A stretch of DNA of 64,000 nucleotides from Chloroflexota bacterium (GTDB taxonomy: Bacteria > Chloroflexota > Dehalococcoidia > Lucifugimonadales > GCA-2719675): the NCBI GenBank assembly GCA_002719675.1, contig PBID01000003.1, positions 117,948-181,947 on the forward strand. The letters run 5' to 3'. This document shows, piece after piece, positions 63,915-64,000 of this stretch. The position numbers were made by a program, and so were the translations under genes. Positions within the stretch are counted from its first letter, which is position 1. Every line of letters starts with the position of its first letter. The notes under the pieces are model-generated. The model was not told the DNA's origin and did no database searches. It was given only the letters and a program-made list of their open reading frames with translations.

Positions 63915-64000
63915 ATGGCAAATGGCAAACTTAGAGCTGGAGTAATTGGATTAGGCTTAGGCTCGAATCATGCGTACGCTTATAATCAGTCATCCCAATA
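63915..64000 (+). CDS. Gfo/Idh/MocA family oxidoreductase, N-terminal fragment (runs off the window)
   Basis: A frame opens at ATG 63915 with AGGAG at 63904-63908 and stays open to the window end. The visible 28 residues begin MANGKLRAGVIGLGLGSNHA, the first strand and glycine-rich loop of an NAD(P)-binding Rossmann fold, as in Gfo/Idh/MocA dehydrogenases. It is the third gene in the run after the amidohydrolase and the complete Gfo/Idh gene. The rest lies outside the window. Confidence 0.7.
   Translation, partial: MANGKLRAGVIGLGLGSNHAYAYNQSSQ

Noticed and set aside
1-64000. CRISPR arrays, insertion sequences, prophage and tRNA genes
   Set aside because: I looked for regular direct repeats, transposase or integrase-like frames and tRNA cloverleafs in the gaps and saw none apart from the tmRNA.

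Overview
The window is AT-rich and bacterial. It most likely comes from a free-living marine member of the Chloroflexota (SAR202-like Dehalococcoidia). That placement is an inference. It rests on an 11-subunit complex I operon without nuoEFG, a corrinoid-centred one-carbon methyltransferase island, several Gfo/Idh-type dehydrogenases, frequent TTG/GTG starts, and low GC with short intergenic gaps. No marker gene in the window was compared with a database.

Layout. 1-1669 (minus): two prepilin-like genes, the second cut by the window edge. 1888-11900 (plus): nuoABCDHIJKLMN. 12037-22488: a methyl-transfer island in two opposed blocks. The plus block holds a PIG-L deacetylase, a corrinoid protein, a small Cys protein and a RACo-like activase. 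The minus block holds a 'virulence factor' family protein, a homocysteine methyltransferase, an unknown protein, an MtaA-like zinc methyltransferase and a pterin-binding methyltransferase. Between them lie a Gfo/Idh gene, a deleted ABC-transporter pseudogene and a 2-hydroxyacid dehydrogenase. 22670-25175: an amidase and an MDR dehydrogenase. 25452-27056: dnaA followed by a DnaA-box cluster, the likely oriC. By eye the plus strand changes from C-richer to G-richer there. 27057-33690: obg-nadD-pyrE-phosphatase-mfd. 33687-46131: mostly housekeeping (HAD phosphatase, AIR-synthase relative, uvrA, ilvE, moeA, pheST) plus several unknown small proteins. 46335-49818: a membrane protein behind a near-consensus promoter, an LDH2/MDH2 dehydrogenase, a YgfZ-like protein and an IscA/ErpA protein. 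49977-50330: tmRNA. 50376-55167: a YhaO/YhaN-like nuclease-ATPase pair and a DUF368 membrane protein. 55168-55534: a GC-rich, strongly structured, unidentified RNA candidate, then a promoter bracketed by inverted repeats in front of a DUF5343-like gene. 56272-63780 and the edge: Gfo/Idh dehydrogenases, an amidohydrolase, and an E1alpha-E1beta-E2 2-oxoacid/acetoin dehydrogenase operon ending in a glutamine-amidotransferase homologue without its catalytic Cys and His.

How it fits together. Complex I without the NADH module would take electrons from a donor other than NADH. The methyltransferase island has the parts to load methyl groups on a corrinoid protein, pass them to tetrahydrofolate or homocysteine, and reactivate oxidised cobalamin. 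No MttB/MtgB-type substrate methyltransferase is in the window, so the methyl donor is unknown. The most interesting undescribed items are the RNA candidate at 55168-55373, the operator-flanked promoter beside it, the pseudo-amidotransferase in the dehydrogenase operon, and the unknown members of the methyl-transfer island.
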